From the NCBI RefSeq assembly GCF_900112615.1, contig NZ_FOMK01000001.1, positions 62,001 through 126,000 on the forward strand: a DNA stretch of 64,000 bases, written 5' to 3'. Positions 30,201 through 31,399 of this stretch are shown here, piece by piece. A model generated the notes under the pieces. That model searched no databases, was not told the origin of the DNA, and worked only from the letters and a program-made list of their open reading frames with translations. Both the position numbers and the translations under genes were made by a program. How positions within the stretch are numbered: the stretch's first letter is position 1; every line of letters begins with the position of its first letter. This DNA is from Chitinophaga sp. CF118 (GTDB lineage Bacteria; Bacteroidota; Bacteroidia; Chitinophagales; Chitinophagaceae).

Positions 30201-30706
30201 TAAAAGCGGCTGCATTCTGTAAGGATGGTATCATAACTTAATCCATCCACCAGGATATGTGGAATCAGGTACAATAAGCGATAGCGACCATCGCTCACTT
30301 TGATAACGTGAAATCTAATTAAGAGATCATGTTCCAGATCAAACGGCTGTAATGCCAGCTGAAGAATTTCCTGTTCCGGCAAATCATTGGGATGATAATC
30401 TATGAGTGTGACTTTATCAGATAATTCCGGTCGCTTTATCCAATATAAATTGTCCAGTACATAACAAATATTACTGCTGATAAGCAGGTAATCATTCACA
30501 AATCTTATTAAGCTTTTATTCAACCGCTCCAGATCAAGGTCGCCTGACATATATTGATCCAACACCATGTTGTAATCGCTACGAGATGGATTCAACAACC
30601 ATTCATTATAGAATATTTTCTGGTATGGTGTTAACTTTACTTTAAGTTGGGCAATAGATAATTTCTCGCCATTACGGGCATTAATAACTGGATCTTCTCT
30701 TTTCAT
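1..30706 (-). CDS. Giant multimodular non-ribosomal peptide synthetase (3' end beyond window)
   Basis: This enzyme assembles a peptide by thiotemplated condensation in the cytoplasm. The frame is open from the ATG at 30704-30706 to the left edge, at least 10,235 codons. I checked frame at nine carrier-protein serine codons (S1006, S2469, S3946, S4959, S5988, S7006, S8042, S9089, S10107) and at the left end; all agree. An in-frame TGA at 30713-30715 closes the frame upstream and supports this start. Domain order is C-A-PCP-E, C-A-PCP-E, then seven C-A-PCP modules and a partial C. Carrier motifs read DDFFRLGGDSI or close variants, A domains carry YTSGTTGxPKG and YGPTETT/YGITETT, and C/E domains carry HHxxxDG-type motifs. 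The N-terminal C domain with no preceding A or carrier suggests N-acylation by a fatty acyl donor (inference). A thioesterase is expected beyond the left edge. Confidence 0.96.
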   Translation of the reverse strand, partial: MKREDPVINARNGEKLSIAQLKVKLTPYQKIFYNEWLLNPSRSDYNMVLDQYMSGDLDLERLNKSLIRFVNDYLLISSNICYVLDNLYWIKRPELSDKVTLIDYHPNDLPEQEILQLALQPFDLEHDLLIRFHVIKVSDGRYRLLYLIPHILVDGLSYDTILTECSRFYNDSKYRAAFAPEQQIKLHQQLSVTLHDLLVQHKPSMHAFWEKHMDGVSGVDLSFLKHTGNLQTVITQNPVSEYHFSVSESDLARVRKLTRMYKITPYIYGQLVFAILLHKITGQEIIGINYPVAILEGKELIYGAHVNTVIIDYRFNRETTIDELISQTLAYFAEQKASKAKYLPVAEIVGYAANTGMLELGFIQTNLRNLIVNYEGIEKVEIRDELHIDLPDKLVFEQELRDSQLNYRVRYNNKELDGQLVANFIDTYRKLFSEMLEEDRPAKVAAYQLLSDTQYAEIIHKWNNTGKDYPSDKTIQELFEAQVEKTPEHIAVVFEEQRLTYRELNNRANQLAAYLKETYDIHPDELVALCLDRSAHMLIGILAVLKTGGAYVPMDPGYPDDRISYVVSHTKAKVVLTNEEHTGRLKNLLSDVAIEAIDGNHFHLKTTVNPVVTSTANNLAYVIYTSGTTGQPKGVMIEHRGVANLVSDLHTQYRFSKDEVLLLFANYVFDASVEQILLALLNGHTLLVIRNHSWGDEAAFIKTLVENKVTYVEMTPSFLQQLPIASVHTLRTVNSGGEHLSTELLHKLIKGGYFLVNSYGPTETTVTSIVNLDGNTNNIGRPIANTTTYVLNNYLQPVPVGAVGELYIGGAGVARGYLNMEELTKERFIADPFSTGNNRLYKTGDLVRYLPDGNLEYIGRNDFQVKIRGYRIELGEIESRLSSYPGIKQAVVLAREQRKGAPQYLVGYYVSASPFNQVALSDYLGSMLPEYMVPSVFVHLTALPLTVNGKLDRKALPNPQITDGSNYQAPENEIQTQLCGIYAEVLGLDAAKISITDDFFRLGGDSIASIQVVSRIRQRLSAQVSVKDIFTYKTVALLYTHVIAKAGLSAVEIHTEQGLLKGELGLLPIQQWFFDSVDKGLFPAYNHWNQAFMLKVPVLDKTLLEQSIKLLVQHHDVLRISYKGKTQQYREELPVIQINTADVRQLSASDLSALLTEWQSDFNLSQGRLFKVGYLEGYADGSARIWFALHHLVVDGVSWRIISDDLQRIYESGAPADVKNILGRKGTSYRQWVKVMTGYKKDDLIQRKVETDYWQQIIAGVRENNAVLERLATETVSQTTIVLDSLHTNLLLRESNKVYQTGINDILLSVLGMALRGFTGMKKHYVLLEGHGRETLSADIDINSTIGWFTTMFPVLLSTDPEDFATNIISAKETLRNVPQNGIGYGALVGYTTQELPRISFNYLGQFDAQEGKGWSITSENSGLAVSPLNRNYHIIDINGGIVDDQLKFEITGALPEEILIKFAAVYQEKLAAVITGLSKSVRSYLTPSDINYVIADTYLDQLQATREIEGVYLANSLQEGFIYHALSQGDVDDAYRVQLAWDYHNSLDLAKLRQAWGYAQRKYSALRLRFGWEHELVQVIDRSAVLDWRYIDAGKEEQETFFHKILAEDRSESYDLSAGNLLRVYLIRWNDKSYSCIFSSHHAILDGWSTPILLSYIHEVYLQLLRGIPVNEENDHSYETAQQYLQSHREDNQSYWMSYVAQLEDKEDLRSLLKEDQQHIILSDYRHIRHAEEQTLIIKEERYAQLKTFCAENGLTLNTVLQYCWHKQLSIYGNTDTTVVGMTVSGRHLPIDTIEQSVGLYINTLPVILEHKPGNIVENIRLLQEQINEVNNRSDINLAKLQQNGERLFNTLFVYENYPMPANIDTDELVLAFKESVEKLDYPLGVTASERDGEIVFTLQYAGELFDSERIYQVLEGVTTLLDQLVADPALDSTQLRYLNEAQYKKIIHEWNNTAKPYPAEKTLQQLFEAQVEKTPDHTAVVYEGVKLTYRELNERANQLAAYLITNYDIQPDDLIALHLQRSEFLVISILAVLKSGAAYVPMDPAYPQERVNYILSDTKAKVVIDNTFKADLSTYSTINPVTATGSNHLAYVIYTSGTTGQPKGVMVAHSGVVNLVTDLHVKYGFSKNEVILQFANYVFDASVEQTLLPLLNGHTLLVISDHSWGDEAAFIKTLTDNKVTYVEMTPSFLQQLPIGSVHTLRSVNSGGEHLNADLQNRLSKDNYTLINSYGPTETTVTSIVNLGSNHAGIGRPIANTTAYVLNKYLQPVPIGAIGELYIGGAGVTRGYLNMPELTSQRFIATAYGRLYKTGDLVRYLPDGNLSYVGRNDFQVKIRGHRIELEEIENRLAAYPEIRQAVVLAKDNKYLVGYYVAETALDQRTLLAYLHDQLPEYMVPAVLIHLTQLPLTLNGKLDRKALPDPAFTGSDNYQAPENETEAQLCRIYADVLGMDIAKVGIDDDFFRLGGDSIVSIQVVSRIRQRLGIQVSVKDIFTYKTIASLYKHVIAKAGDHVIALKSEQGLLKGTLGLLPIQEWFFHYADNGLFPAYHHWNQSFMVRVPVLDMEILERSIALLIQQHDAFRISYNGHTQFYNEEIPPVQLEYLSVNGEADQEQLTAWQSNFDLSAGALFRIAYLDGYADGSARIWFALHHLIVDAVSWRIITEDLHRIYDHLLAGKEYLAAKKGTSYRQWVDALSAYKKDHAKETAYWKQIIAGVSAGNAVLQTKAINTVSEVNIRLDAAHTALLLRNNNSVYHTRINDLLLSALAFALRGLTGKHIHHILLEGHGRETLSPDLDITNTVGWFTSMFPVVLSTNATDIGQHIVSIKETLRQIPQNGIGYGALIGYVNQELPAIGFNYLGQFDKEEGAEWSITDEKSGAQISSLNQESLLIDINGVVIGGELRFAITGSLPAQILEDLANDYRQQLEKIATYLDNQRRTYLTVSDIDHVISVRCLDKLQQQKEIEGVYLANSLHEGFIYHALKQGDIDDAYRVQHTWDYHNVLDAGKLEQAWRIAQAKYPSLRLRFNWDEELVQVIDKTGAFEWRYAETDLLNELLVEDQLKGYDLAAGNLFRVYLIKKSEKHYTCIFSSHHVILDGWSMPVLLGYIHEVYLKLLKNEQVDIVADHSYGIAQQYLQEHRSDNQSYWETYVNRLENREDLSSLLKDEQQHIVLSDYRLIKEHTEQVLTITGDQYKQLKAFSVANSLTLNAIVQYVWHKQLSVYGATDTTVLGLTVSGRNLPVNDIEQSVGLYINTLPVIMEHKAAPVIEEIRELQGHVNEVNNRSDVNLAKLQTGGERLFNTLFAYENYPMPKDLEGELALEFKDTIEKLDYPLSVTAYEQHETISFRVQYAEELFSTERIHEVLEGVSVLLDQLLSRPQIHTNELRYLSKAQYEAIVHQRNNTDCLYPEDQTIQQLFEAQAARLPDHAAVVYEGQTLTYKALNERANQLAAYLKETYDIQPDDLVGICMNRSEYMLISILAVLKSGGAYVPVDAGYPDDRISYILSDTNAKVVLSNEQHTERLQQLTSADIVNLDDMVLQLTIEISYPKIDPEPLVEMYDLAYVIYTSGTTGKPKGVMVEHRNVVNYLFNLNDVIPEDINNIDFSSNLAFDLSVTTTLFPLCFGRTIYVYGRDVVNVREYEQHLIDNKIELVKSTPGYLSLINDPALTIRLAIVGGEKLLSSHISSILNYAKRIIDEYGPTETTVGASYFVIDKTVQHFSIGKAYHNYRLYVLDHQLRPVPAGARGELYIGGSGVTRGYLHLPELTGERFINDPFSDDGRLYKTGDEVRYLADGNLEYIGRNDFQVKIQGHRIELGEIETKLSAYPEISHAVVLAKEVSQGVKNLVGYYVSVIMLDHDSLTAYLNSVLPAYMVPAMLVHLTQLPLTVNGKVDRKALLSATLENIDAYVAPENETQVQLCALYADVLELDADKISIDDDFFRLGGNSILAIKLVSKLNKLLNTDVSVATLFSETTIRKLSSQLVTTNEVKMIVPAIQHKEEQLLSFAQERVWFIEAYEGGSNAYNIPLVLKLHASTDLERFISGLKTVVLRHEVLRSVIRMNKEGVGYQLVLNDELPVEMLDVKALDEEIYQSVHHVFQLDKEYPIQVKVYRWQETNYVSIVLHHIAFDGWSTDILIRELLHNYYNAQPLPALDLQYKDFALWQRNYLTGAVLEKQLSYWKAKLSGYETLNLLTDKLRPARLSYDGADLNFSIDAVTSNALRAKAKELEVSLYSLLLGGYYLLLGSYSNQQDIVLGAPIANRHHRQIEDVIGFFVNTLALRQEINPEQSIPAFIKQVGDAVKEAQQYQDLPFEKLVSELEIPQDSSRHPIFQVLFGMEQFGGEQRAAVNELLEPYTGAENHVAAKFDITTMLDDSGVEITGSFNYATNLFESATIEGYITTYKRILTQLTQQSNARIKDLRYADEIQYADITYPADNTIQSLFETQAAKTPDRIATVFAGSALTYKELNERANQLAAYLKEKYNIQPDDMIGLSLERSSFMVVAILGVLKAGAAYVPIDPGYPSERVNYILSDINAKVVITAAVENEIDNYSIANPVTTTTSQNLAYVIYTSGTTGQPKGVMQEHGNVVRLFNATNEWYGFNEQDVWTLFHSYVFDFSVWELWGALLYGGKLVIPTREQTRDLEQFYDLCDTEGVTVLNQTPNAFYQFSDIAISRAGSLSSLRYIIFGGEALNLSQLKPWYSRYADTAPQLINMYGITETTVHVTYKEIRSSELDRGSLIGITIPDQHAYVLNSYLHPVPTGAIGELYVGGAGLSRGYLNKESLTAERFISTSYGRLYKTGDLVRYLSDGSLEYIGRNDFQVKIRGYRIELGEIESKLSAYEGIRQSVVIAIEGQSKYLAGYYVSDVTLDHDSILKHLHNHLPEYMVPAVLVHITHLPLTINGKLDRKALPDPEFTDSHNYHAPENETQEQLCVIYGEVLGLDADKISIDDDFFRLGGNSISAIRLISKVNNAMGTQMNVSGIFIYPSIRKLSAQLYNATTLKITAPVVMHPEEQLLSFAQERLWFVEAYEGGSNVYNVPVVFKLLHTTNLERMLSALRAIVHRHEVLRSLIKTGSEGEGYQLVMDDKVMPLPVEQLHITSQEELSAAIAVSVNHVFRLDREFPIRVTVYTFNEEHYISVVLHHIAFDGWSTDLLIRELLHNYNTTELLPALNIQYRDFALWQRNYLTGTILEKQLSYWRDKLSGYETLNLLTDKVRPAQLNYEGADIDFTIDEVTSNLLRGVAREQEVSMYTLLLSGYYLLLGTYSNQRDIVVGSPIANRHYRELEDVIGFFVNTMVLREQLDPEQELGAFIKQVGNAVREAQLYQDLPFEKLVGELGVAPDSSRHPIFQVLFGLEQFGGVEKEAVAELLEMYEGADAFNVAKLDLSMALDDSGKEIIGTLNYATGLFTAATIEGYIATYKEILLQLSQLNQRQRIKDLHYLGNAQFKQIVHEWNNTAKDYPSHHTIHSLFEEQVVRMPDQVAIVYNDKQLTYRELNERANQLAAYLKATYDIHPDDLIALCLERSEYMLIAMLAVLKSGAAYVPMDPGYPQERIDYIVSDTRAKVVITDEYRPDVSAYPVTNPVHSTEVHNLAYVIYTSGTTGMPKGVMVEHGGVVNLAFIQGAAFGLSAGYKHCLWYSNYVFDAHASELYTALLNGHRLYLADDRLRKDLFLLKTYIEDHAIQIATIPPALLDKEELLPLETLVVAGDVTNPQLMELYKARGVDVINAYGPTETTVCATLHHYTTGSSNRNIGGPIANTTAYILNNYQQPVPVGAVGELYVGGAGVARGYLHLPALTNERFINNPFQTSTEKKDDLNNRLYKTGDLVRYLQDGSIEYIGRNDFQVKIRGYRIELGEIENRLADYPGIRQAVVLAREQSTDGSKYLVGYYVSATSLDSTVLLTHLAEHLPEYMIPVSLIWLDHLPMTVNGKLDRNALPDPTFTDSNRYHAPENEIQQQLCALYADVLELEEDKISIDDDFFALGGDSILAIRLVSRLNKLLDAHVSVADIFSYNTIRQLSVQLASGTSEEIKIVAPVIHHAEEQVLSFAQERLWFIETYEGGSNAYNIPLVFKLRNATDTEKVLSGLQAIVRRHEILRSLIKMSSEGGGYQIVMNDALPVERILVTTEDALATMINQSVNHVFRLDEEYPVQVKVYQLEEIRYISIVLHHIAFDGWSTDILIRELLHNYSSAEPLPALEIQYKDFALWQRSYLTGAVLEKQLAYWKAKLSGYETLNLPVDKLRPAQLSYAGADIDFHIDAATSAALKTMAKDLEVSMYSLLLSGYYLLLSSYSNQQDIVIGSPLANRHYKEIEDVIGFFVNTLALREELNPEQAVTAFIKQVGSAVKEAQLYQDLPFEKLVGELAVPPDSSRHPIFQVIFGVAQFGGVQKNEVDALLEAYEGKDNYQVAKFDLSMMLDDSGEEITGSFNYATSLFESATIEGYISTYKRILTQLAQRSNARIKDLRYADEIQYADITYPADNTIQSLFEAQAAKTPNRIATVFAGSALTYKELNERANQLAAYLKENYNIQPDDMIGLSLERSSFMVVAILGVLKAGAAYVPIDPGYPSERVNYILSDINAKVVITAAVENEINNYPVTNPATTTTSQNLAYVIYTSGTTGQPKGVMQEHGNVVRLFNATNEWYGFNEQDVWTLFHSYVFDFSVWELWGALLYGGKLVIPTREQTRDLEQFYDLCDTEGVTVLNQTPNAFYQFSDIAIIRAGSLSSLRYIIFGGEALNLSQLKPWYSRYADTAPQLINMYGITETTVHVTYKEIRSSELDRGSLIGVTIPDQHAYVLNSHLHPVPTGAIGELYVGGAGLSRGYLNKESLTAERFISTSYGRLYKTGDLVRYLSDGSLEYIGRNDFQVKIRGYRIELGEIESKLSAYEGIRQSVVIAIEGQNKYLAGYYVSDVTLDHDSILKHLHNHLPEYMVPAVLVHITHLPLTINGKLDRKALPDPEFTDSHNYHAPENETQQQLCEIYGEVLSLDVAKIGIDDDFFRLGGDSIIAIRLVSKINKALQSQLKVKDVFMLKHIRGISQFLLQQKQHVIEEVYQPFSLIDKSIYTNLDGIEDIYPASYVQIGMLFESGQGSEGTYHNISAYSINHPFHYDKFVTIWKQLVHKHELLRAKFVLSDNGYDCIIQHEIDLDVQVIDQGYTEDIINSEHAHPFDFTKAGLFRIIINKSENTYDLIFSIHHAIEDGWSIASLSSEFIKAYTSDEPVTGTIDLHYGEFIAKEQSVINDPGIEAFWKDYLADLDTTNVKWKNNISDNEENDFGDAVFELTEEKSQQVLSLARSLDISADSVFIHVYLHTLARFLNQDDITIGLVVNNRMEKEGGDQLFGLFLNTIPYRYRINNNEDDIRSVFEQKLALYPYRGYPYGKIKSIFGHDVYQFAFNFVHFHILDEQQDDVPSSMGYEKTNIPFVLNVSQTGQTSFEVRLTAHEEVADYSYLVHFMRYYERNLDAVINRKTGFNTLPEDDYNQIIHHWNNTSRTYPHDKTFRELFEVQVARTPDNVAVVYEDRQLTYKELDERANQLAVHLQKGYDVQADDLIVLCLDRSEYMLIAILAVLKSGAAYVPVDPDLPLERIGYIISDTNTRVVLTNELHPVGLELLTEASGVALERIDSETLYAAYAGEIPAHISMPGNLAYVIYTSGTTGMPKGVMIEQHSYINLITYYRDTYFDTDEQINTLSITNYVFDIWGLEYGLPLISGGCIELSDSEVVSVDTSKYTFIQITPGLLSAKYDAFIFNNPRLKLFVGGEAISTELLNGILSKHNIAYLLNVYGPTETTIWSLNQLNTAERFNTSIGRPIANTTAYVLDSKHSALPTGAIGELYIGGAGVARGYLNLAALTEERFINNPFQTTEEKKAKINGRLYKTGDLVRYLQDGSLEYLGRNDFQVKIRGHRIELGEIESKLLTFPEIKQAVVLAKIQSADKSKYLVAYYVSDTLLDNTLLSEYLHSQLPEYMVPPVFVHLTQLPLTVNGKLDRKALPEAVFTDISTYSAPENEIQEKLCALYGEVLGLDNAKIGIDEDFFRLGGDSIRAIKLVSKVNKVMNTQLSIAVIFTHNTIRKLSAQLFDETATAVKIITPLVDRVEDQLLSFAQERLWFIESYEGGSNAYNIPVVFKLKESTDIENLLTGLRAVVHRHEVLRSLIKINSEGAGYQMVIDDNHMPLPVTRLEVNTYAELTTAIVQAMNHVFRLDREYPVQVKVYQWQGASYVSIVLHHIAFDGWSTDILIRELLHNYHTKEPLPALNIQYKDFALWQRNYLTGAVLEKQLNYWKTKLSGYETLNLLANRSRPAQISYAGADLFFSIDEITSDALRTVARELEVSMYSLLLSGYYLLLSGYSNQQDIVVGSPVANRHHEEIQDAIGFFVNTLALRQELHPEQELVSFIRQVGEAVRQAQLHQDLPFEKLVGELEVVQDSSRHPIFQVLFGIERFGDEQENSVNELLEFYKGDEEYKTARFDISTLMDDSGREILGLFNYVTSLFDADTIKEYITTYKVILEQLATLTQVRNRRKQIKELSYLNEAQYEEVIYHRNATEQLYPEVQTIQELFEAKAAQIPDHTAVVYNGQPLTYRELNEQANRLAVYLKATYDIRPDDLVAVCLDRSNYMLVAILAVLKSGGAYVPMDPAFPDERISYIIADTKTKVVLTNKHHMERLEELTAVSIAAIDSAAMEIIIEVSRPATNPVTFTSANHLAYVIYTSGTTGKPKGVMVEHRNVLNYLFNLSGLIPADIENVDFSSNLSFDLSVTTTLFPLCSGKTVYVFGRDIINVNEYEQHLLDNRIELVKSTPGYLSLISHAGLSVKIAIVGGEKLLSNHISNILQYAEQIVDEYGPTETTVGASYFVIDKTVQHFSIGKPYHNYRLYVLDNALRPVPAGAAGELYIGGAGVSRGYLHLSALTGERFINDPFTDNGRLYKTGDLVRYLADGNLEYIGRNDFQVKIQGYRIELGEIEAKLSAYPEIKQSVVLAKEVSTGVKNLVGYYVSETALDQDLLFSYLRSELPEYMVPAVLFHLTHLPLTVNGKLDRNALPDPTFTDANSYHAPENDLQRKLCALYADVLELKEDEISIDNDFFRLGGNSILAIKLVSKLNKWIDDPISVSVLFRYTSIRKLSEQIENGAGKEVKIIAPVIHHVEEQVLSFAQERLWFIETYEGGSNAYNIPLVFKLHNATDAKKVLSGLQAIVRRHEVLRSLIKMSSEGGGYQLVMNDVLPVERILVTTENALATMINQAVNHVFRLDEEYPVQVKMYQLEGIHYISIVLHHIAFDGWSTDILIRELLHNYYNTEPLPALEIQYKDFALWQRSYLTGAVLEKQLAYWKAKLSGYETLNLPVDKSRPAQLSYAGANIDFRIDAATSAALRTVAKDLEVSMYSLLLGGYYLLLGSYSNQQDIVLGTPIANRHHRQIEDVIGFFVNTLVLREELNPEQAIAVFIKQVGEAVKEAQQYQDLPFEKLVSELEIPQDSSRHPIFQVLFGMEQFGGEQKTAMNELLEAYEGNAGVHVAKFDITTMVDDSGIEIAGTFNYATSLFEATTIEGYISTYKRILTQLAQRSNARIKDLRYADEIQYADITYPADNTIQSLFEAQAAKTPNRIATVFAGSALTYKELNERANQLAAYLKENYNIQPDDMIGLSLERSSFMVVAILGVLKAGAAYVPIDPGYPSERVNYILSDINAKVVITAAVENEINNYPVTNPATTTTSQNLAYVIYTSGTTGQPKGVMQEHGNVVRLFNATNEWYGFNEQDVWTLFHSYVFDFSVWELWGALLYGGKLVIPTREQTRDLEQFYDLCDTEGVTVLNQTPNAFYQFSDIAIIRAGSLSSLRYIIFGGEALNLSQLKPWYSRYADTAPQLINMYGITETTVHVTYKEIRSSELDRGSLIGVTIPDQHAYVLNSHLHPVPTGAIGELYVGGAGLSRGYLNKESLTAERFISTPYGRLYKTGDLVRYLSDGSLEYIGRNDFQVKIRGYRIELGEIESKLSAYEGIRQSVVIAIEGQNKYLAGYYVSDVALDHDSILKHLHNHLPEYMVPAVLVHITHLPLTINGKLDRKALPDPEFTDSHNYHAPENETQKQLCVIYGEVLNLDVTKIGIDDDFFRLGGDSIIAIRLVSKINKALQSQLKVKDVFMLKHIRGISQFLLQQKQHVIEDVYQPFSLIDKSIYTNLDGIEDIYPASYLQIGMLFESEQGQAGTYHDVFRYRIDHAFDYDKLESVFTQLVHKHELLRARFVLS
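240..3309 (-). other. NRPS module 9: C - A (Thr) - PCP
   Basis: L-L type condensation domain, closely similar to C6. The A domain carries the DFWNIGMVHK Thr pocket and its core is the identical partner of the module 6 core. The carrier reads DDFFRLGGDSI with Ser S10107. The linker after the carrier is nearly the same as after module 6. Confidence 0.9.
890..1948 (-). repeat. A9 copy of a 1,059-bp identical intragenic repeat
   Basis: Line by line this stretch is identical to 10193-11251 (distance 9,303 bp, which is 3,101 codons, so in frame). Mismatches resume at 881-889 on one side and at 1949 on the other. It covers the Thr A-domain core including all pocket residues. Confidence 0.88.
3310..6439 (-). 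other. NRPS module 8: C - A (Asn) - PCP
   Basis: L-L type condensation domain with HHIAFDGWS. The A domain shows FDLSVTTT, ELVKSTPGY, AIVGGEKL and DEYGPTETTVGAS, the same DLTKIGEVGK pocket as module 3, so Asn. The carrier reads DNDFFRLGGNSI with Ser S9089. The Asn-Thr pair made by modules 8 and 9 repeats that of modules 3 and 4. Confidence 0.88.
6440..9559 (-). other. NRPS module 7: atypical C - A (Gly) - PCP
   Basis: The condensation domain begins with GIEDIYPASYVQIGMLFES rather than the LLSFAQERLWF start of the L-L domains, yet no E domain precedes it. Its active site IHHAIEDGWS is intact. The A domain reads FDIWGLEYG, TFIQITPG, LFVGGEAI and NVYGPTETTIWS, giving DILQFGVIWK, eight of ten positions matching the Gly code DILQLGLIWK. 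The carrier Ser is S8042. Confidence 0.85.
9560..12609 (-). other. NRPS module 6: C - A (Thr) - PCP
   Basis: The C domain is L-L type with HHIAFDGWS. The A domain has the same pocket residues as module 4 (DFWNIGMVHK), so Thr. Its core (10193-11251) is identical by eye to that of module 9 over 1,059 bp. The carrier Ser is S7006 and the post-carrier linker (KVKDVFMLKHIRGISQFLL) matches that of module 9, not those of the other modules. Confidence 0.9.
10193..11251 (-). repeat. A6 copy of the 1,059-bp identical intragenic repeat
   Basis: Partner of 890-1948. A third, diverged copy lies in module 4 at about 16334-17392 (offset 6,141 bp), with scattered differences. The perfect identity of two copies inside more diverged flanks points to recent gene conversion or recombination between modules. 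Confidence 0.88.
12610..15689 (-). other. NRPS module 5: C - A (Tyr) - PCP
   Basis: The C domain is L-L type with HHIAFDGWS. The A domain reads FDAHASELY, QIATIPPAL, LVVAGDVT and NAYGPTETTVCAT, giving DASTVAAVCK, a code associated with Tyr; an aromatic residue is near certain from the Phe-like TxAA...C pattern. The carrier reads DDFFALGGDSI with Ser S5988, where the usual Arg is Ala. Confidence 0.87.
15690..18729 (-). other. NRPS module 4: C - A (Thr) - PCP
   Basis: The condensation domain is of the L-L type by its N-terminal LLSFAQERVWFIE-like segment and has LHHIAFDGWS. The A domain reads FDFSVWELW, TVLNQTPNAF, YIIFGGEAL and NMYGITETTVHVT, giving DFWNIGMVHK, the canonical Thr code. The carrier Ser is S4959. 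The A core is a diverged copy, with scattered mostly silent changes, of the cores in modules 6 and 9. Confidence 0.9.
18730..21859 (-). other. NRPS module 3: C - A (Asn) - PCP
   Basis: The condensation domain (SSHHVILDGWS) follows the second E domain and closely resembles C2. The A domain shows FDLSVTTT, ELVKSTPGY, AIVGGEKL and DEYGPTETTVGAS, a pocket read of DLTKIGEVGK. This differs at one position from the textbook Asn code DLTKLGEVGK, so Asn is a confident prediction. The carrier motif is GGNSI with Ser S3946. No E domain follows, so L-Asn is expected. Confidence 0.88.
21860..26239 (-). other. NRPS module 2: C - A (same pocket as module 1) - PCP - E
   Basis: The condensation domain has SSHHAILDGWS and follows an E domain, so it should be of the D-L type. 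The A domain repeats the module 1 pocket residues (DASVEQ, YVEMTPSF, NSGGEHL, NSYGPTETTVTS, read DAEENGSVTK), so the same substrate is expected. The carrier Ser is S2469. The E domain carries HHLIVDAVSW, with Ala where most C/E domains have Gly after the Asp; the catalytic His is present, so activity is probable but not certain. Start of module placed in the linker after E1, approximate to within about 50 bp. Confidence 0.85.
26240..30706 (-). other. NRPS module 1: starter C - A (probably basic residue) - PCP - E
   Basis: Residues about 15-440 form a condensation domain with PHILVDG near residue 150: the second His and the Asp-Gly are kept, the first His of HHxxxDG is Pro. With nothing upstream to donate a peptide, it probably loads an acyl chain. 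The A domain (about 465-960) has FDASVEQ, YVEMTPSF, NSGGEHL and NSYGPTETTVTS, giving a ten-residue pocket read of DAEENGSVTK. This shares most positions with the bacitracin-type Lys code DAESIGSVCK, and the two Glu (239, 278) favour a cationic substrate; the exact residue is unsure. The carrier Ser is S1006. An epimerization domain follows (HHLVVDGVSWRI; GHGRETLS), so this residue should be D-configured. Confidence 0.85.
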
Positions 30707-30854
30707 GATCAATCAATGAGGGAAAATGATTACTATTCTGCATGCGTATACGCATCAGGCATTCGGGAACAGACATGTCTTATACATATGCACCAATGAT
30801 CTATTGATACAGCATTGCTACGAAACAATATCCGCCTTATTTGTTCAGTTTATT

Positions 30855-30885
30855 CAAAGGTATTCACCCCGTTCAGGTATACCTG
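30855..30885 (-). promoter_or_regulatory. Candidate -7 element and 12-bp palindrome ahead of the NRPS
   Basis: On the minus strand TACCTTTG (30855-30862) fits the Bacteroidota -7 consensus TAnnTTTG. Twelve bases further upstream is the perfect palindrome CAGGTATACCTG (30874-30885). I see no good TTTG at -33, so promoter function is tentative; the palindrome could be an activator or repressor site. Copy 2 of the tandem repeat has only a degenerate version of it. Confidence 0.35.
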
Positions 30886-31080
30886 TTTACGAATATTAAT
30901 GATTAATGAGGGCATTCATAATAAATCCAGGATTTAGATACGTTTAAAGTGGCTCTTAAACAGTGTTTACAAATCGGTTCAGGTATACTTACTACGAATA
31001 CTAATGATTAATGAGGGCATTCATATTAAAATCTGAGATTTAGATACGTTTAAAGTGGCATTTAAACTCGGTTTATAAAT
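30871..31080. repeat. Imperfect 106-bp tandem direct repeat upstream of the NRPS
   Basis: Copy 1 (30871-30975) and copy 2 (30977-31080) both begin gttcaggtatac and share taatgattaatgagggcat and agatacgtttaaagtggc. They differ at scattered positions and by small changes. The repeat lies 165-375 bp upstream of the NRPS start in a 693-bp gap (30707-31399) that holds no convincing gene. The rest of the gap is AT-rich with no further structure I can support. Confidence 0.75.
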
Positions 31081-31399
31081 AAGATTCTTTACTAGTTCTC
31101 TTAGACCTTTCAAAAATATACAATTGCAATAACTAAAAAAAATGCATTTATAGAATTGATGTGAACTTTGTATTAAAAAATAATTCGCACTGCTAGTATC
31201 TATTTCCTGTAAAATATAATGAAACATTTGTAGCTACATAGTTTAAACAGAATGGGCATTGTGTAATAAATATAAATATTTCTTGATTTGCTTTTCACGG
31301 GAAACACGGAATATGCATATTCATGTAGATAAACTATGCGGACAATAGACTGATATTCCCGTGAATTATACGATATTTGCACCCCTATTCAAAACTATT

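Noticed and set aside
31361..31399. GTG start giving topB 13 extra residues
   Set aside because: The conserved TOPRIM strand (KVCIAEKPSVA) begins directly after the ATG at 31400, as in other type IA enzymes.
30707..31399. Tandem repeat considered as a CRISPR array
   Set aside because: Only two imperfect long copies exist, with no short regular repeats or spacers and no cas genes.
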